Positions 1-8,382 of a DNA stretch of 64,000 bases are shown in pieces (positions within the stretch are counted from its first letter, which is position 1; each line of letters opens with the position of its first letter). This DNA is from Salinilacustrithrix flava. GTDB lineage: Bacteria > Actinomycetota > Acidimicrobiia > Acidimicrobiales > Salinilacustritrichaceae. The position numbers and the translations under genes are program-made. The stretch spans positions 1,364,001-1,428,000 of the forward strand of contig NZ_CP133888.1 in assembly GCF_041228405.1 (NCBI RefSeq), given 5' to 3'. The notes under the pieces were generated by a model that saw nothing but the letters and a program-made list of their open reading frames with translations, did not search any database and was not told where the DNA came from.

Positions 1-1110
1 GGCTGGGAGGACGACCGGCCCCGCTCGAAGGCGCCGTTCGTCATCGGCGCGGTCCTCGCGGTCGCGGTGCTGGCGGTCGCCGGCCTCACCTGGTGGGCGG
101 TCGGCGCCGACGACGTGGTGCTGCCGGGGGAGGAGACCGCCACCCCCAGCGAGTCGGGTGACCCGAGCCCCCCGCCCGCCCCAGCCGAACCGACGTTGGC
201 GGCGCTGCGCGAAGCGGTCCCCGCCGAGCTCGAGGGCTGCGTGCCCCCCGCCGACCGCCCCGACGGCGTCGGCCCCGACGGCACGGTCCGGCTCGAATGC
301 CCCCGGGATGCCGTGCCCGAGCTGGTGACCTTCACCCTCTTCCCCGACGTCGAGGCGCGGGACCAGGCGTTCCGGGACACGGTCGCTGCCCTCGAGCTGG
401 ATCCGGGCGCGCCCGGCGAGTGCGCGCTCGGCGCGGGGGCCGTCCACGACCACCGGGACCGCCGGGGCCGCGGCCGGGTCGCGTGCCGCAGCGTGGACGG
501 CCGGGTCGACATCGCCTGGACCGACGGCACCGCGCCGGTGCTCGGCGTCGCCGGCGGCTTCGGCCGCTACGCGGTGCACTACCGGTTCTGGTCCGAGCTC
601 GTCGGACGGACCGACGCCGAGTTCCCCCTCCCGCTCGAGGAGCGGCTGCTCGACGAGCTTCCCGGCGAGCTCACGACCCGGTGCGAGCGGGACCTGGACC
701 TGCTCGAGCGCGCCGGGGGCGTCGCCGCGGTCACGTGCCGACCGGCGACGGGCGCAGCCGGCGTCGTGTCCTGGGTCCGCTTCTCCGGCGCGGACGACAT
801 GACCCGCTGGATCGAGTCCGAGCAGGCCGTGCTCGGCGACGCCGTCCTCGACACGACCGAGAGCGCCTGCCGACCCGACGGCCGGGGGCCGGCGGGCGAG
901 CTGCCCGTGCCGTGGCTGGGCGCGACGACCTACCGGCAGGGCTCCTCGACCGGCACGATCCTGTGCTTCGTCGACATCGCCGGCCAGGACGTCCTGGTCT
1001 GGAGCCGGGCCGGCGCGGACATCGGCTCGATCGCCGTGGCCGATGACACCGTCGACAGCACCATGGCCGACCTGGCCGAGTGGTGGGAGCTCGGCGGCCA
1101 CCGGCCCTGA
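1..1110 (+). CDS. membrane-anchored protein with duplicated Cys-rich extracellular domain (5' partial)
   Basis: The reading frame is open from the first base, so the N-terminus lies outside the window; 369 residues are visible. A basic stretch is followed by one hydrophobic helix (about residues 12-36), then an acidic Pro/Ser linker (38-62) and an exported C-terminal region. That region looks like two copies of one domain, about 62-185 and 203-360. Each has four cysteines in similar order and a closing Cys ... Val-Asp ... G segment. No catalytic motif is visible. The plan of basic cytoplasmic end, one helix, linker and sensor-like domain resembles the C-terminal part of actinobacterial Ser/Thr protein kinases, but it could equally be a stand-alone anchored protein. 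An internal ATG-like start at 67 would cut the hydrophobic helix and is unlikely. Confidence 0.6.
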   Translation, partial: GWEDDRPRSKAPFVIGAVLAVAVLAVAGLTWWAVGADDVVLPGEETATPSESGDPSPPPAPAEPTLAALREAVPAELEGCVPPADRPDGVGPDGTVRLECPRDAVPELVTFTLFPDVEARDQAFRDTVAALELDPGAPGECALGAGAVHDHRDRRGRGRVACRSVDGRVDIAWTDGTAPVLGVAGGFGRYAVHYRFWSELVGRTDAEFPLPLEERLLDELPGELTTRCERDLDLLERAGGVAAVTCRPATGAAGVVSWVRFSGADDMTRWIESEQAVLGDAVLDTTESACRPDGRGPAGELPVPWLGATTYRQGSSTGTILCFVDIAGQDVLVWSRAGADIGSIAVADDTVDSTMADLAEWWELGGHRP

Positions 1111-1120
1111 CCGGCGCCGG

Positions 1121-2581
1121 TCAGCAGCGGCTGCCCACCGGGGGGACGACCTCGTCGAGCAGGTAGGCGATGGCGATCGCATCGATGCAGCCGTCCCCCT
1201 GGAAGACGACGGTGTGGCCGTCGCCCTCGCGGGTGACCAGCACGCCCTCGGCCAGGCGCTCCGCCACCGCCACCGCGTTCTCGTGGGGGGTGGCCGGGTC
1301 ACCGGTCGTGGACACGACCAGGATCGGTGGTGACCCGGGGGCCGTGATCGGGCCGAGCGGATCGGGTTCCGCAGGCCACACCGCGCACCGCAGGTAGTCG
1401 TTCACGATCGCCTCCCCGAACCGGGGCGCCCGCGCGGCGGCGGCCTCGGCCTCGGCGAGGTGCTCGGCGGGTACGTCGGGCCACGCGCTGTCGAGGCATG
1501 ACACCGCGTAGTACGCCGAGAAGTCCACGAGCCGCAGGTACTGCTCGGCCAGGCCGAGCATCGTCGAGCCGTCGCCGGCGAGGGCGCTGGTGACCGCCTC
1601 GTCCAGGACGGGCCACAGGCCGGTGTTGTACAGCGGCATCGCCAGGCCGATGGCGACCTCCCCGGGGCCGACCTGCGCGCTGCCGGCGGGGATGCCCGAC
1701 TCGGCGAGCGCGAGCACGTCGTCGACGGCACCGACGGGGTCTGCGAGGTCGCACGTCGGGCGGTCGCCGCAGCCGGCGGCCCAGCGCGCCAGCGCGGTCT
1801 CGAACCCTCGGGCCTGCTGCACGGCCACGTCGATGCCGTCGGGCGCCGGGTCGACCACGCCGTCGAGGATCATGGTGCGGACGCGGTCGGGGAACAGCTC
1901 GGCGTAGGCCTGCCCGATCGCCGTGCCGTAGCTGTAGCCGAGGTAGTCGATGCGCTCGTCACCCATGCCGGCGCGGACCAGGTCGAAGTCACGGGCCACG
2001 TCCCGGGTGCCGACGTGGTCGAGGAGCTCCCCGCGGGTCGCTGCGCAGTCGGCGGCGTAGGCCTCGCTGACAGCGACGAGCGCGTCGACGTCGGCGTCGT
2101 CCTCCACGGTCGGATCCACGGCGTAGAGCTCGGCCGGGTCGATGCCGCAGTCGAGCGGGGCCGAGCCGCCGACGCCGCGGGGATCCACGGCGACGAGATC
2201 GAACCGCTCGCGCACCTCGTCCGGGAACGGGAACATGGGCAGGAGGTCGACCGCCCCGCTGCCCGGTCCGCCGAAGTTCACGAACAGCGCCCCGATGCGA
2301 TCGCCCCGGGCGGGGAGGCGCAGGACGGACAGGTCGATCGTGGCGCCGTCGGGATCGTCGTGGTCCAGCGGAACCGCGACGGTCGCGCACTCGGCGGTGC
2401 CGCAGGGCTCCCAGGTGACCGTGGGTGCGGAGGGCTCGGTGGGGGCCGCCTCCTCGGAGGCAGGTGCCGAGGTCGTGGTCGTGGTGGTCGTCGGCTCGGT
2501 GTCGGCCCGCTCGAGGGTGGCGTCGGAGCTGGAGCAGGCCCCGAGCAGCACGGCGAGCCCGACGAGCAGGGCGCGCCTCAC
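1121..2581 (-). CDS. secreted alpha/beta-hydrolase lipoprotein, TAP-like peptidase family
   Basis: This 486-residue protein opens with a lipoprotein signal whose lipobox ends at Cys16, followed by a Thr/Glu/Pro-rich linker to about residue 55. The hydrolase fold has the oxyanion segment NFGGPG (102-107) and the nucleophile elbow GYSYGT with Ser217. Near the C-terminus are the acid segment TTGDPATP and the catalytic His in GDGHT, the layout of the tripeptidyl-aminopeptidase-like (S33, TAP C-terminal) family. Members release short peptides or hydrolyse esters outside the membrane; the true substrate is unknown. The GTG start overlaps the stop of the upstream DUF1003 gene in a GTGA tetranucleotide, so translation is probably coupled. 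It is the last gene of the leftward MgtE_N/CBS - DUF1003 - hydrolase set. Confidence 0.85.
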   Translation of the reverse strand: MRRALLVGLAVLLGACSSSDATLERADTEPTTTTTTTSAPASEEAAPTEPSAPTVTWEPCGTAECATVAVPLDHDDPDGATIDLSVLRLPARGDRIGALFVNFGGPGSGAVDLLPMFPFPDEVRERFDLVAVDPRGVGGSAPLDCGIDPAELYAVDPTVEDDADVDALVAVSEAYAADCAATRGELLDHVGTRDVARDFDLVRAGMGDERIDYLGYSYGTAIGQAYAELFPDRVRTMILDGVVDPAPDGIDVAVQQARGFETALARWAAGCGDRPTCDLADPVGAVDDVLALAESGIPAGSAQVGPGEVAIGLAMPLYNTGLWPVLDEAVTSALAGDGSTMLGLAEQYLRLVDFSAYYAVSCLDSAWPDVPAEHLAEAEAAAARAPRFGEAIVNDYLRCAVWPAEPDPLGPITAPGSPPILVVSTTGDPATPHENAVAVAERLAEGVLVTREGDGHTVVFQGDGCIDAIAIAYLLDEVVPPVGSRC

Positions 2582-3087
2582 GTGGCGTCGTCAGCCGGGC
2601 GCACGTCGAGGGCGGACTCGATGCGGGCGAGCGCATCGCCGAGCTCACCGACGGCATCGCGCAGCTCGGTCATGGTGGCGACGTCGGCGAGCGACAGCCG
2701 CACCGACGCCAGCTCCCGGGCCATGAACTCGGCCTCGGCCTGGGTGCGGGCGTTGACCTCCCGGTCCTGCTCGGCCTGGGCCCGGTCCCGCTCGTCCTGG
2801 CGGTTCTGGGCGAGCAGGATCAGCGGGGCGGCGTAGGCGGCCTGGGTCGAGAACGCCAGGTTCAGCAGGATGAACGGGTACGGATCCCAGCGGAAGCGCA
2901 CGGCGACGACGTTCACCGCGATCCAGGCGGCGACGAGGACGGTCTGACCGGCGAGGAACCGGCCGGTGCCGAGGAAGCGGGCGATGCCCTCGGAGAACCG
3001 ACCGAACGCGTCCGGGTCGAAGTGCACGCCGATGACCCCGGCCTGGGCCGGGCGGGCGAGGTCGTCGGAGCGACGGAAGCGCAGCAC
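2578..3087 (-). CDS. DUF1003 family membrane protein
   Basis: A 169-residue protein of the DUF1003 family. Two hydrophobic helices are visible, at about 41-61 and 70-93. They are followed by the conserved cytoplasmic segment LLAQNRQDERDR and an acidic/basic helix-rich tail likely to form a coiled coil. The family has no established biochemical role. In mycobacteria the same gene (Rv1231c) sits beside a cytosolic MgtE_N/CBS protein (Rv1232c), and that pairing is repeated here with the gene starting 2 bases after the upstream stop. The pairing suggests a shared function, possibly in divalent-cation homeostasis; that is inference from neighbourhood. The stop overlaps the GTG start of the following hydrolase. 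Confidence 0.85.
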   Translation of the reverse strand: MLRFRRSDDLARPAQAGVIGVHFDPDAFGRFSEGIARFLGTGRFLAGQTVLVAAWIAVNVVAVRFRWDPYPFILLNLAFSTQAAYAAPLILLAQNRQDERDRAQAEQDREVNARTQAEAEFMARELASVRLSLADVATMTELRDAVGELGDALARIESALDVRPADDAT

Positions 3088-3089
3088 GT

Positions 3090-4328
3090 CTACCCGAACC
3101 CCGTCCGTTGGCGGGGCAGCAGCCGACGCCAGCCGGTCGGCAGCAGGTGGTCCATCACGTCATCGATGGTGACGACGCCGACGAGGTGGCGGGCCCCGTC
3201 GCACACCGCGACCGCGACCATGTCGTAGGCGGCGAGGCGGCCGGCCACCTCGAGCTGGGGCGTGTCGGGGCTGAGGTGCTCGGACCGATCGGGCACGATG
3301 TCGCCGAGGTTCTCCGACGGCGGGTGGCGCAGGAGCCGTTGGAACCCGATGGTCCCGAGGAACCGGCCGGTGGGCACCGACAGGGGCGGGTTCACGACGA
3401 ACACCTGGGCGGCCAGGGCGACGGGCAGCGAGGCCTCGCGCAGCATGGCGAGCGCCTCGGCCACGGTGGACTCCGGCGACATGATCACCGGTTCCGGGGT
3501 CATGAGGCCGCCGGCGGTCGCCGACTCGTAGGTGAGGAGCCGGCGCACGTGGTGGGCCTCGTCGGGCTCCATGGCCTCGAGCAGCCGGGCCCGCTCCTCG
3601 GCGCTCATCTCCCCGAGGAGGTCGGCCGCGTCGTCGGGATCCATCTCCTCGAGGATGTCGGCGGCGCGCTCGAGGTCGAGGCCGTTGATCAGGCGGATCT
3701 GCTCGTCCTCGGGGAGCTCCTCGAGCAGATCGGCGAGGCGCTCGTCCTCCATGATCTCGGCGAGGCGCTGGCGCTTCTCGAGCGGCAGCGCCCGGATGCG
3801 GTTGGCCACGTCGGCCGGGCGCATCTCGCGCATCTCGGCGACCTCGGCGGCGTCGGCGCCGACGTCGAACAGCGACCGGCACGCCTCCCACGGGACGATC
3901 ACCGGCGTGCGCCGCCGGGCCAGGGGGCCGCGGCCGCCGAGGGCGATGGTGGACAGCTCCCACATCGAACCGGGCGAGTCCGACGGGGTGATGCCGACGT
4001 CGCGCACGTACTGCTCGACCCCGTCGACCTCGACCGGGCTGTCGACCAGGTCGCCGAGGGCGAGCAGCTCGCCCTCCCGCTTGCGGAAGGGGCGCAGGTC
4101 GATGGAGCCGGTGCGCATCCGCACGCCCGTGGGCTCGAGGTCGCCGATGCGGTTGGCGTTCACGAAGATGCGCCGGCGCTGCACCACCGTGATGAAGCCC
4201 AGCACCCGGGGCGCGAGGCGGCCGGCGGGCGCGAGGACGACGTCTTGCACCTGTCCGATGGTCTCGCCGTCGCCGTCCTGCAGGGGGAGGCGAGCGACGC
4301 GTGACACGTATCGCAGCGTCTCCGGCAC
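3090..4328 (-). CDS. soluble PRC-barrel / MgtE N-domain / CBS-pair protein
   Basis: This 412-residue protein has an N-terminal PRC-barrel-like part (about 1-110). An MgtE intracellular N-domain follows (about 150-255), rich in acidic helical repeats such as ADLLGEM and EELPEDEQ. A CBS-domain pair ends the protein (about 270-400; GGLMTPEP and VGVVTIDDVMD). In MgtE channels the N and CBS domains bind Mg2+ and gate a membrane pore. Here no transmembrane segment exists, so the protein is cytosolic and cannot itself transport. The architecture matches mycobacterial Rv1232c. A Mg2+- or nucleotide-sensing role acting on the neighbouring DUF1003 membrane protein is plausible but unproven. The GTG start lies 6 nt after a TAGCCT box (4335-4340), which suggests a leaderless mRNA. 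Confidence 0.85.
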   Translation of the reverse strand: MPETLRYVSRVARLPLQDGDGETIGQVQDVVLAPAGRLAPRVLGFITVVQRRRIFVNANRIGDLEPTGVRMRTGSIDLRPFRKREGELLALGDLVDSPVEVDGVEQYVRDVGITPSDSPGSMWELSTIALGGRGPLARRRTPVIVPWEACRSLFDVGADAAEVAEMREMRPADVANRIRALPLEKRQRLAEIMEDERLADLLEELPEDEQIRLINGLDLERAADILEEMDPDDAADLLGEMSAEERARLLEAMEPDEAHHVRRLLTYESATAGGLMTPEPVIMSPESTVAEALAMLREASLPVALAAQVFVVNPPLSVPTGRFLGTIGFQRLLRHPPSENLGDIVPDRSEHLSPDTPQLEVAGRLAAYDMVAVAVCDGARHLVGVVTIDDVMDHLLPTGWRRLLPRQRTGFG

Positions 4329-4334
4329 GTGCGG

Positions 4335-4340
4335 AGGCTA
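4335..4340 (-). promoter_or_regulatory. candidate -10 box (TAGCCT), leaderless start of MgtE_N/CBS gene
   Basis: On the minus strand TAGCCT ends 6 nt before the GTG start codon, the spacing expected if transcription begins at the start codon. It overlaps the TAG stop of the thioesterase gene. No clear -35 was found. Confidence 0.4.
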
Positions 4341-4784
4341 CCGGGGCTCACGCACCGCGTAGATGAGCGATCCCTCCATGACGAGCCGGTCCTCGCACAT
4401 CGCCTCGGCCCGGCAGAACACGGTGGAACGACCCCGACGGGTGACCCAGCCTTCGGCGACCACGTCCGCCTCCCGGACCGCACCGATGTAGCTCAGGTTC
4501 ATGGTGAGGGTCATGTACTGGGTCTCGGGCCCGTACGCCGACCCGATGGCGGGCACGACCACGGTGTCCATGAGCGTGGCGAGCGCGCCCCCGTGCACCA
4601 CGCCGGCCGGTTGCTCGTGCTCGGGACGGAAGGGCAGGCGCATGCGGCAGTAGTCCGCCTTCAGCTCCTCGATCTCGAGGCCGAGCAACCCGGGGAAGTA
4701 CTGGCGGTCGGGCCAGCGGCCGAAGGTCGACCACCGGTCGAGGACGTCGTCGGGCAGGGGTTCGAAGCGGTCGGCGCGCACCAT
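4338..4784 (-). CDS. PaaI-type hotdog thioesterase
   Basis: A 148-residue single-hotdog protein of the PaaI/YigI acyl-CoA thioesterase group. The diagnostic segment VVHGGALATLMD lies at about residues 62-73, with HGG and the following acidic residue forming the active-site region on the hotdog helix. The strand segments LTMNLSYIGAV and VVAEGWVTRRGRS complete the fold. Such enzymes hydrolyse acyl- or aryl-CoA thioesters in the cytoplasm. The frame stays open far upstream, but the ATG at 4784 places the protein at the usual family length and abuts the divergent beta-propeller gene. A TAGGTT box is only 4 nt before the ATG, so GTG at 4781 is a possible alternative start. Confidence 0.85.
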   Translation of the reverse strand: MVRADRFEPLPDDVLDRWSTFGRWPDRQYFPGLLGLEIEELKADYCRMRLPFRPEHEQPAGVVHGGALATLMDTVVVPAIGSAYGPETQYMTLTMNLSYIGAVREADVVAEGWVTRRGRSTVFCRAEAMCEDRLVMEGSLIYAVREPR

Positions 4785-4802
4785 CGGGAACCTACGCGGT
4801 CG

Positions 4803-4808
4803 TACACT
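4803..4808 (+). promoter_or_regulatory. candidate -10 box (TACACT), leaderless start of beta-propeller gene
   Basis: TACACT ends 6 nt before the GTG at 4815. A minus-strand TAGGTT box for the thioesterase lies about 15 bases away, so this short gap probably holds two back-to-back promoters. Confidence 0.45.
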
Positions 4809-4814
4809 CCGCCG

Positions 4815-6371
4815 GTGTTCCGACGGATCCCGCTGGCGCCGGTGGCGGTGCTCAGCCTTCTGGTCATCGCGGTGACCTGGTGGATCGACGACAGGGGTGA
4901 CCCGGACGTCGGACCGGCGGCCGCGTCGGAGGAGACCGCGGAGCCCGACGAGGAGGAGCCGCCGGCGGAGACGACCACGACGCTGCCGCCGTTCGAGGGC
5001 TGGTCGAACCCCGCGCTCGCCGGCGAGCCCTACCCCGGGGCCACCGTCGAGGGCGTGCTGACGTTCCGCGGCAACCCGACCCGGTCCTTCCACGGCCGGG
5101 GACCGGTCCCGACCGACCCCGTCATCGACTACCGCTACCCGGCCGAGGGCGGGCTGTGCGGGGAGTCCACGAACCTCGGCGAGACCAAGGTGTGGTGCGG
5201 CATGGGCTGGACCGGCCAGCCCGCCGTGTTCGAGCGCGAGGCCGCCGACGGCACCAGCCGCACCTGGCTCGTGTTCGGCGCCTACGACGGCGCCGTCCAC
5301 TTCCTCGACGCCGACACCGGCGAGCGCATCCTGCCCCCGTTCCCCACCGGCGACCTCATCAAGGGCTCGGTCACCGTCGACCCCGACGGGTACCCGCTCG
5401 TCTACACCGGTTCCCGCGACGACCACTACCGCATCCTGTCGATCGAGGGCGACGAGGCCGTCGAGCTGTGGTCGATGGCGGCGGACGACTTCTCGCCGAT
5501 CCTGTGGAACGACGACTGGGACAGCTCCGGCATCGTCATCGACGACCACCTCTTCGTCGGCGGGGAGAACAGCCGCTTCGTGATCGTGGCGCTCAACCGG
5601 GGCACGGCCGCCGACGGGTCGGTCACCGTGGCCCCCGAGATCGTCTTCGACGTGGCGGGGTGGGACCAGGAGCTGCTCGACTCGATCGGCGACCAGACGG
5701 TGTCGATCGAGGTGTCGCCCACCGTCGTGGGCAGCACCGTCTACTTCACGAACTCCGGCGGCCTCGTCCAGGGCTACGACATCTCCGGCCTGGCCGACGG
5801 GGTCACGCCGACACGCACGTTCCGGTACTGGATGGGCGACGACACGGACGCGTCGATCGTCGCCGACGCCGAGGGCATGCTCTACGTCGCGGCCGAGTAC
5901 GAGCGGGCGGCCACCGCCGAGCGCTCCGACGCCGTCGGCCAGCTGGTGAAGCTGGACCCCACCGCAGACGTGGCCGCCGGCGAGGACCCGCTCGTGTGGT
6001 CCTGGTTCGACAACGAGGTCCGACCCGGCGGGATCTGGGGCACGCCGGCCGTCGTGGACGGCGTGGTCTACGTCGGCACGAACGGCGGGCGGTTGGCGGC
6101 GGTCTCGGCGGCCACGGGCGTGGAGCTGTGGTCCAAGCGGCTGCCCGGGCCCCTGTGGGGTTCGCCGACCGTCGTCGACGGCGTCCTCCTCCTCGGCGAC
6201 TGCGCCGGCACGTTCCACGCCTTCGAGCTGCAGCCCGGCGGCGCCGAAGCGACCGAGCTGTGGTCGCTCGACCTGGATGGCTGCATCGAGGCCACCCCGA
6301 CGGTCTGGGACGGCCGCATCATGATCGGCACGCGGGGCGGCGCCCTCTACTCGATCGTCGACGGCGGCTGA
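4815..6371 (+). CDS. exported PQQ-like beta-propeller repeat protein
   Basis: The product is 518 residues. An N-terminal hydrophobic anchor (about 6-22) precedes an acidic/Thr-rich linker (30-60) and a beta-propeller with recurring blade endings such as GAYDGAVHFLDADTGERI, GTNGGRLAAVSAATGVELW and GTRGGALYSI. This is the PQQ_2/BamB-like repeat pattern. No residues specific to PQQ dehydrogenase catalysis were recognised, so a structural or binding role outside the membrane is more likely than quinoprotein catalysis. Four Cys near residues 114-128 and at the C-terminal blades may form disulfides, consistent with export. The frame is open upstream, but the GTG at 4815 directly precedes the signal and follows a TACACT -10 box by 6 nt. 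Confidence 0.75.
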   Translation: MFRRIPLAPVAVLSLLVIAVTWWIDDRGDPDVGPAAASEETAEPDEEEPPAETTTTLPPFEGWSNPALAGEPYPGATVEGVLTFRGNPTRSFHGRGPVPTDPVIDYRYPAEGGLCGESTNLGETKVWCGMGWTGQPAVFEREAADGTSRTWLVFGAYDGAVHFLDADTGERILPPFPTGDLIKGSVTVDPDGYPLVYTGSRDDHYRILSIEGDEAVELWSMAADDFSPILWNDDWDSSGIVIDDHLFVGGENSRFVIVALNRGTAADGSVTVAPEIVFDVAGWDQELLDSIGDQTVSIEVSPTVVGSTVYFTNSGGLVQGYDISGLADGVTPTRTFRYWMGDDTDASIVADAEGMLYVAAEYERAATAERSDAVGQLVKLDPTADVAAGEDPLVWSWFDNEVRPGGIWGTPAVVDGVVYVGTNGGRLAAVSAATGVELWSKRLPGPLWGSPTVVDGVLLLGDCAGTFHAFELQPGGAEATELWSLDLDGCIEATPTVWDGRIMIGTRGGALYSIVDGG

Positions 6372-6374
6372 CGG

Positions 6375-8348
6375 TCAGTCCGACAGCCAGACCCAGCCCC
6401 AGGCCGGCAGGTGGATCCGGCCGTCGTCGATGCGCACGTTGCCGTCCGACGCGAGGACCGGCACCGGATCGTGGAGGCCCGCGTCGACGGCGACGGGCAG
6501 CGGCACGCTCGTGGGCTCGTCGCTGAACGCAGCCAGCCCGAGGAACGGCAGGTGCCGGGGATGCGTGCGCCGCCAGGCGAACACCGAGGGGTGCCCGGTC
6601 CACCGCGCCGACGTGGTGCCGCCGGCGCGCATGACCGGCAGGTCGCGCCGCGCCTGGATCTGCTCGCGCAGCCCGGCGTAGACCCGTCCCTCCACCGACC
6701 CGGCATCGTGGCGTCGGGCCGCGGCCTCCCAGTCCATCGGTGGTCGGTGGATCCAGCGGTTGTCGTCGGCGTGGTCGGGGTCGTCGGCGAACGAGCGGTC
6801 GTTGGCCAGGGCGATCTCGTCGCCCATGTACAGCACCGGGATCGAGCCGCCCCACCCGATGATCACGGCGTGGAGGAGGAGGAACCGGCGGATCGCGGCG
6901 CCGAGGGCGACGGGGTCCTGGCGCTCCCGGGCCTGGTCGATCCCGCAGAGGGCGGCGGTGGTGCCCGAGATGCGCGCGTCGAGCGTGAGCGGGTTCTCCT
7001 GGAACTTCACCCCCTGGGCCCAGCTCCCCGGGTGCTCGCCCGAGTAGTAGCGGTTGAGGAAGGCCCGGTGCTCGAAGCCGTTCCACCCGACCGCGGCGGC
7101 GTCCTCGTCGCTCACCGCCCAGCCGATGTCGTCGTGGCAGCGCACGTAGGTGACCCATCCCGTGCCGTCCGGGGGTTGCCGCATGCGCTCGAGCGACCGG
7201 GTCATCAGCTGGGCGTCGCGGGCCGCCAGCGACGACCACAGCATGACCATGAGCTGGTTGTGGTAGGCGAGCTCGCACTCCCGGACCTCGGGGTCGTGGC
7301 CGCCGAGGTACTGCACCAGCTCGTCGGGCGACACGATCGCCTCGGCCTTGCAGATCGTGCCCGGGGCCGAGATGCGCAGCACGTTGCGCAGGATCTGCAC
7401 GATCCGGTGGGCCTGGGGGAGGTTCTCGCAGTCGGTGCCCTTCTGCTTCCACAGGAAGGGCACGGCGTCGAGGCGGAACACGTCGACGCCGCGGTTGGCG
7501 AGGTCGCCCATCACCGCGCACATCGAGGCGAGGACGTCGGGGTTCTCGTAGTCGAGGTCCCACTGCCACTCGCGGAACGTGGTCCAGACCCAGCCGAGGC
7601 CCTCGACGTGGGTGAAGCTGCCGGGCGCCATCTCCGGGAACACCTCCCGCATGGTCGCCTCGTACTGGTCGGGCTCGGTGCGATCCGGGAAGATCCGGTA
7701 GTAGCGGCGGTGGGTGGGGTCGCCGGCCCGCGCCGCCTGGGCCCACGGGTGCTCGGCCGCGGTGTGGTTGACCACCAGGTCGATGCACAGCGCCATGTCC
7801 CGGTCGTGCAGCTCGCCGGCGAGAGCCTCGAGGTCGGCCATGTCGCCGAGGCGCGGGTCGATGGCGCCGTAGTCGGCCACCGCGTAGCCGCCGTCGTTCT
7901 CCCCCTCCCGCGGGCGCAGCAGCGGCATGAGGTGGAGGTGGGTGATGCCGAGCTCCTCGAGGTGGTCGAGCCGGTCGATGACGCCGCGCAGGGTCCCGGC
8001 GAAGCGGTCGGTGTAGGCGACGTAGCCGACCTGGCGGGCACGCAGGAACCAGTGCGGGTCGATCTCGCGGCGGTGGTCGAGGATGCGCAGCGACGCCGAC
8101 CGCTGCTCGGCGGTGGCGAGGGCCAGCGAGAGCAGGCGCAGGACGAGGGCGTCCGGGTCGTGACCCCGCGCGCCGTAGACGTCGTCGACGGCCTCGTGCA
8201 GCTCGTCGATCACGACGTCCGCCCGGGCGCCGAACGTCTGGCCGTCGGCCACGCCGAGGACGTCGACGGCCTCGGCCACCACGCCGGCACGGGCGTCTCG
8301 CCACCACGCGCGCACGTGGTTCCGTCGCTGGCTGCCTCGGACGCTCAC
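6375..8348 (-). CDS. amylosucrase-like glycoside hydrolase family 13 enzyme
   Basis: This 657-residue protein has an N-terminal helical domain (about 1-100) before the (beta/alpha)8 barrel. That arrangement, with WQWDLDYENP and the late RWIHRPPMDW segment, is typical of amylosucrases (GH13_4) rather than plain alpha-amylases. Catalytic residues are visible: nucleophile Asp294 in FRLDAVPF, acid/base Glu336 in CKAEAI, and transition-state Asp407 in the CHDD motif, plus VVNHTA earlier. Amylosucrase builds an alpha-1,4-glucan from sucrose and releases fructose; a sucrose hydrolase or glucosyl transferase is the main alternative. There is no signal peptide, so the enzyme is cytoplasmic. The GTG start is 9 nt after a TACGTT box. 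It diverges from a WS/DGAT gene. Confidence 0.8.
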   Translation of the reverse strand: MSVRGSQRRNHVRAWWRDARAGVVAEAVDVLGVADGQTFGARADVVIDELHEAVDDVYGARGHDPDALVLRLLSLALATAEQRSASLRILDHRREIDPHWFLRARQVGYVAYTDRFAGTLRGVIDRLDHLEELGITHLHLMPLLRPREGENDGGYAVADYGAIDPRLGDMADLEALAGELHDRDMALCIDLVVNHTAAEHPWAQAARAGDPTHRRYYRIFPDRTEPDQYEATMREVFPEMAPGSFTHVEGLGWVWTTFREWQWDLDYENPDVLASMCAVMGDLANRGVDVFRLDAVPFLWKQKGTDCENLPQAHRIVQILRNVLRISAPGTICKAEAIVSPDELVQYLGGHDPEVRECELAYHNQLMVMLWSSLAARDAQLMTRSLERMRQPPDGTGWVTYVRCHDDIGWAVSDEDAAAVGWNGFEHRAFLNRYYSGEHPGSWAQGVKFQENPLTLDARISGTTAALCGIDQARERQDPVALGAAIRRFLLLHAVIIGWGGSIPVLYMGDEIALANDRSFADDPDHADDNRWIHRPPMDWEAAARRHDAGSVEGRVYAGLREQIQARRDLPVMRAGGTTSARWTGHPSVFAWRRTHPRHLPFLGLAAFSDEPTSVPLPVAVDAGLHDPVPVLASDGNVRIDDGRIHLPAWGWVWLSD

Positions 8349-8357
8349 CGACGAGGC

Positions 8358-8363
8358 AACGTA
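8358..8363 (-). promoter_or_regulatory. candidate -10 box (TACGTT) of amylosucrase gene
   Basis: On the minus strand TACGTT ends 9 nt before the GTG start. It is back-to-back with the TACGCT box of the divergent acyltransferase gene, so the two genes share a bidirectional promoter region of about 35 bases. Confidence 0.4.
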
Positions 8364-8369
8364 CAGGGG

Positions 8370-8375
8370 TACGCT
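8370..8375 (+). promoter_or_regulatory. candidate -10 box (TACGCT), leaderless start of WS/DGAT gene
   Basis: TACGCT ends 7 nt before ATG 8383, supporting that start over the internal ATG at 8419. Confidence 0.45.
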
Positions 8376-8382
8376 CGCCAGG

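Noticed and set aside
1043..1397. Small plus-strand frames at the 3' end of the first peptidase region
   Set aside because: They are antisense to the TAP-like peptidase and lack ribosome binding sites or motifs.
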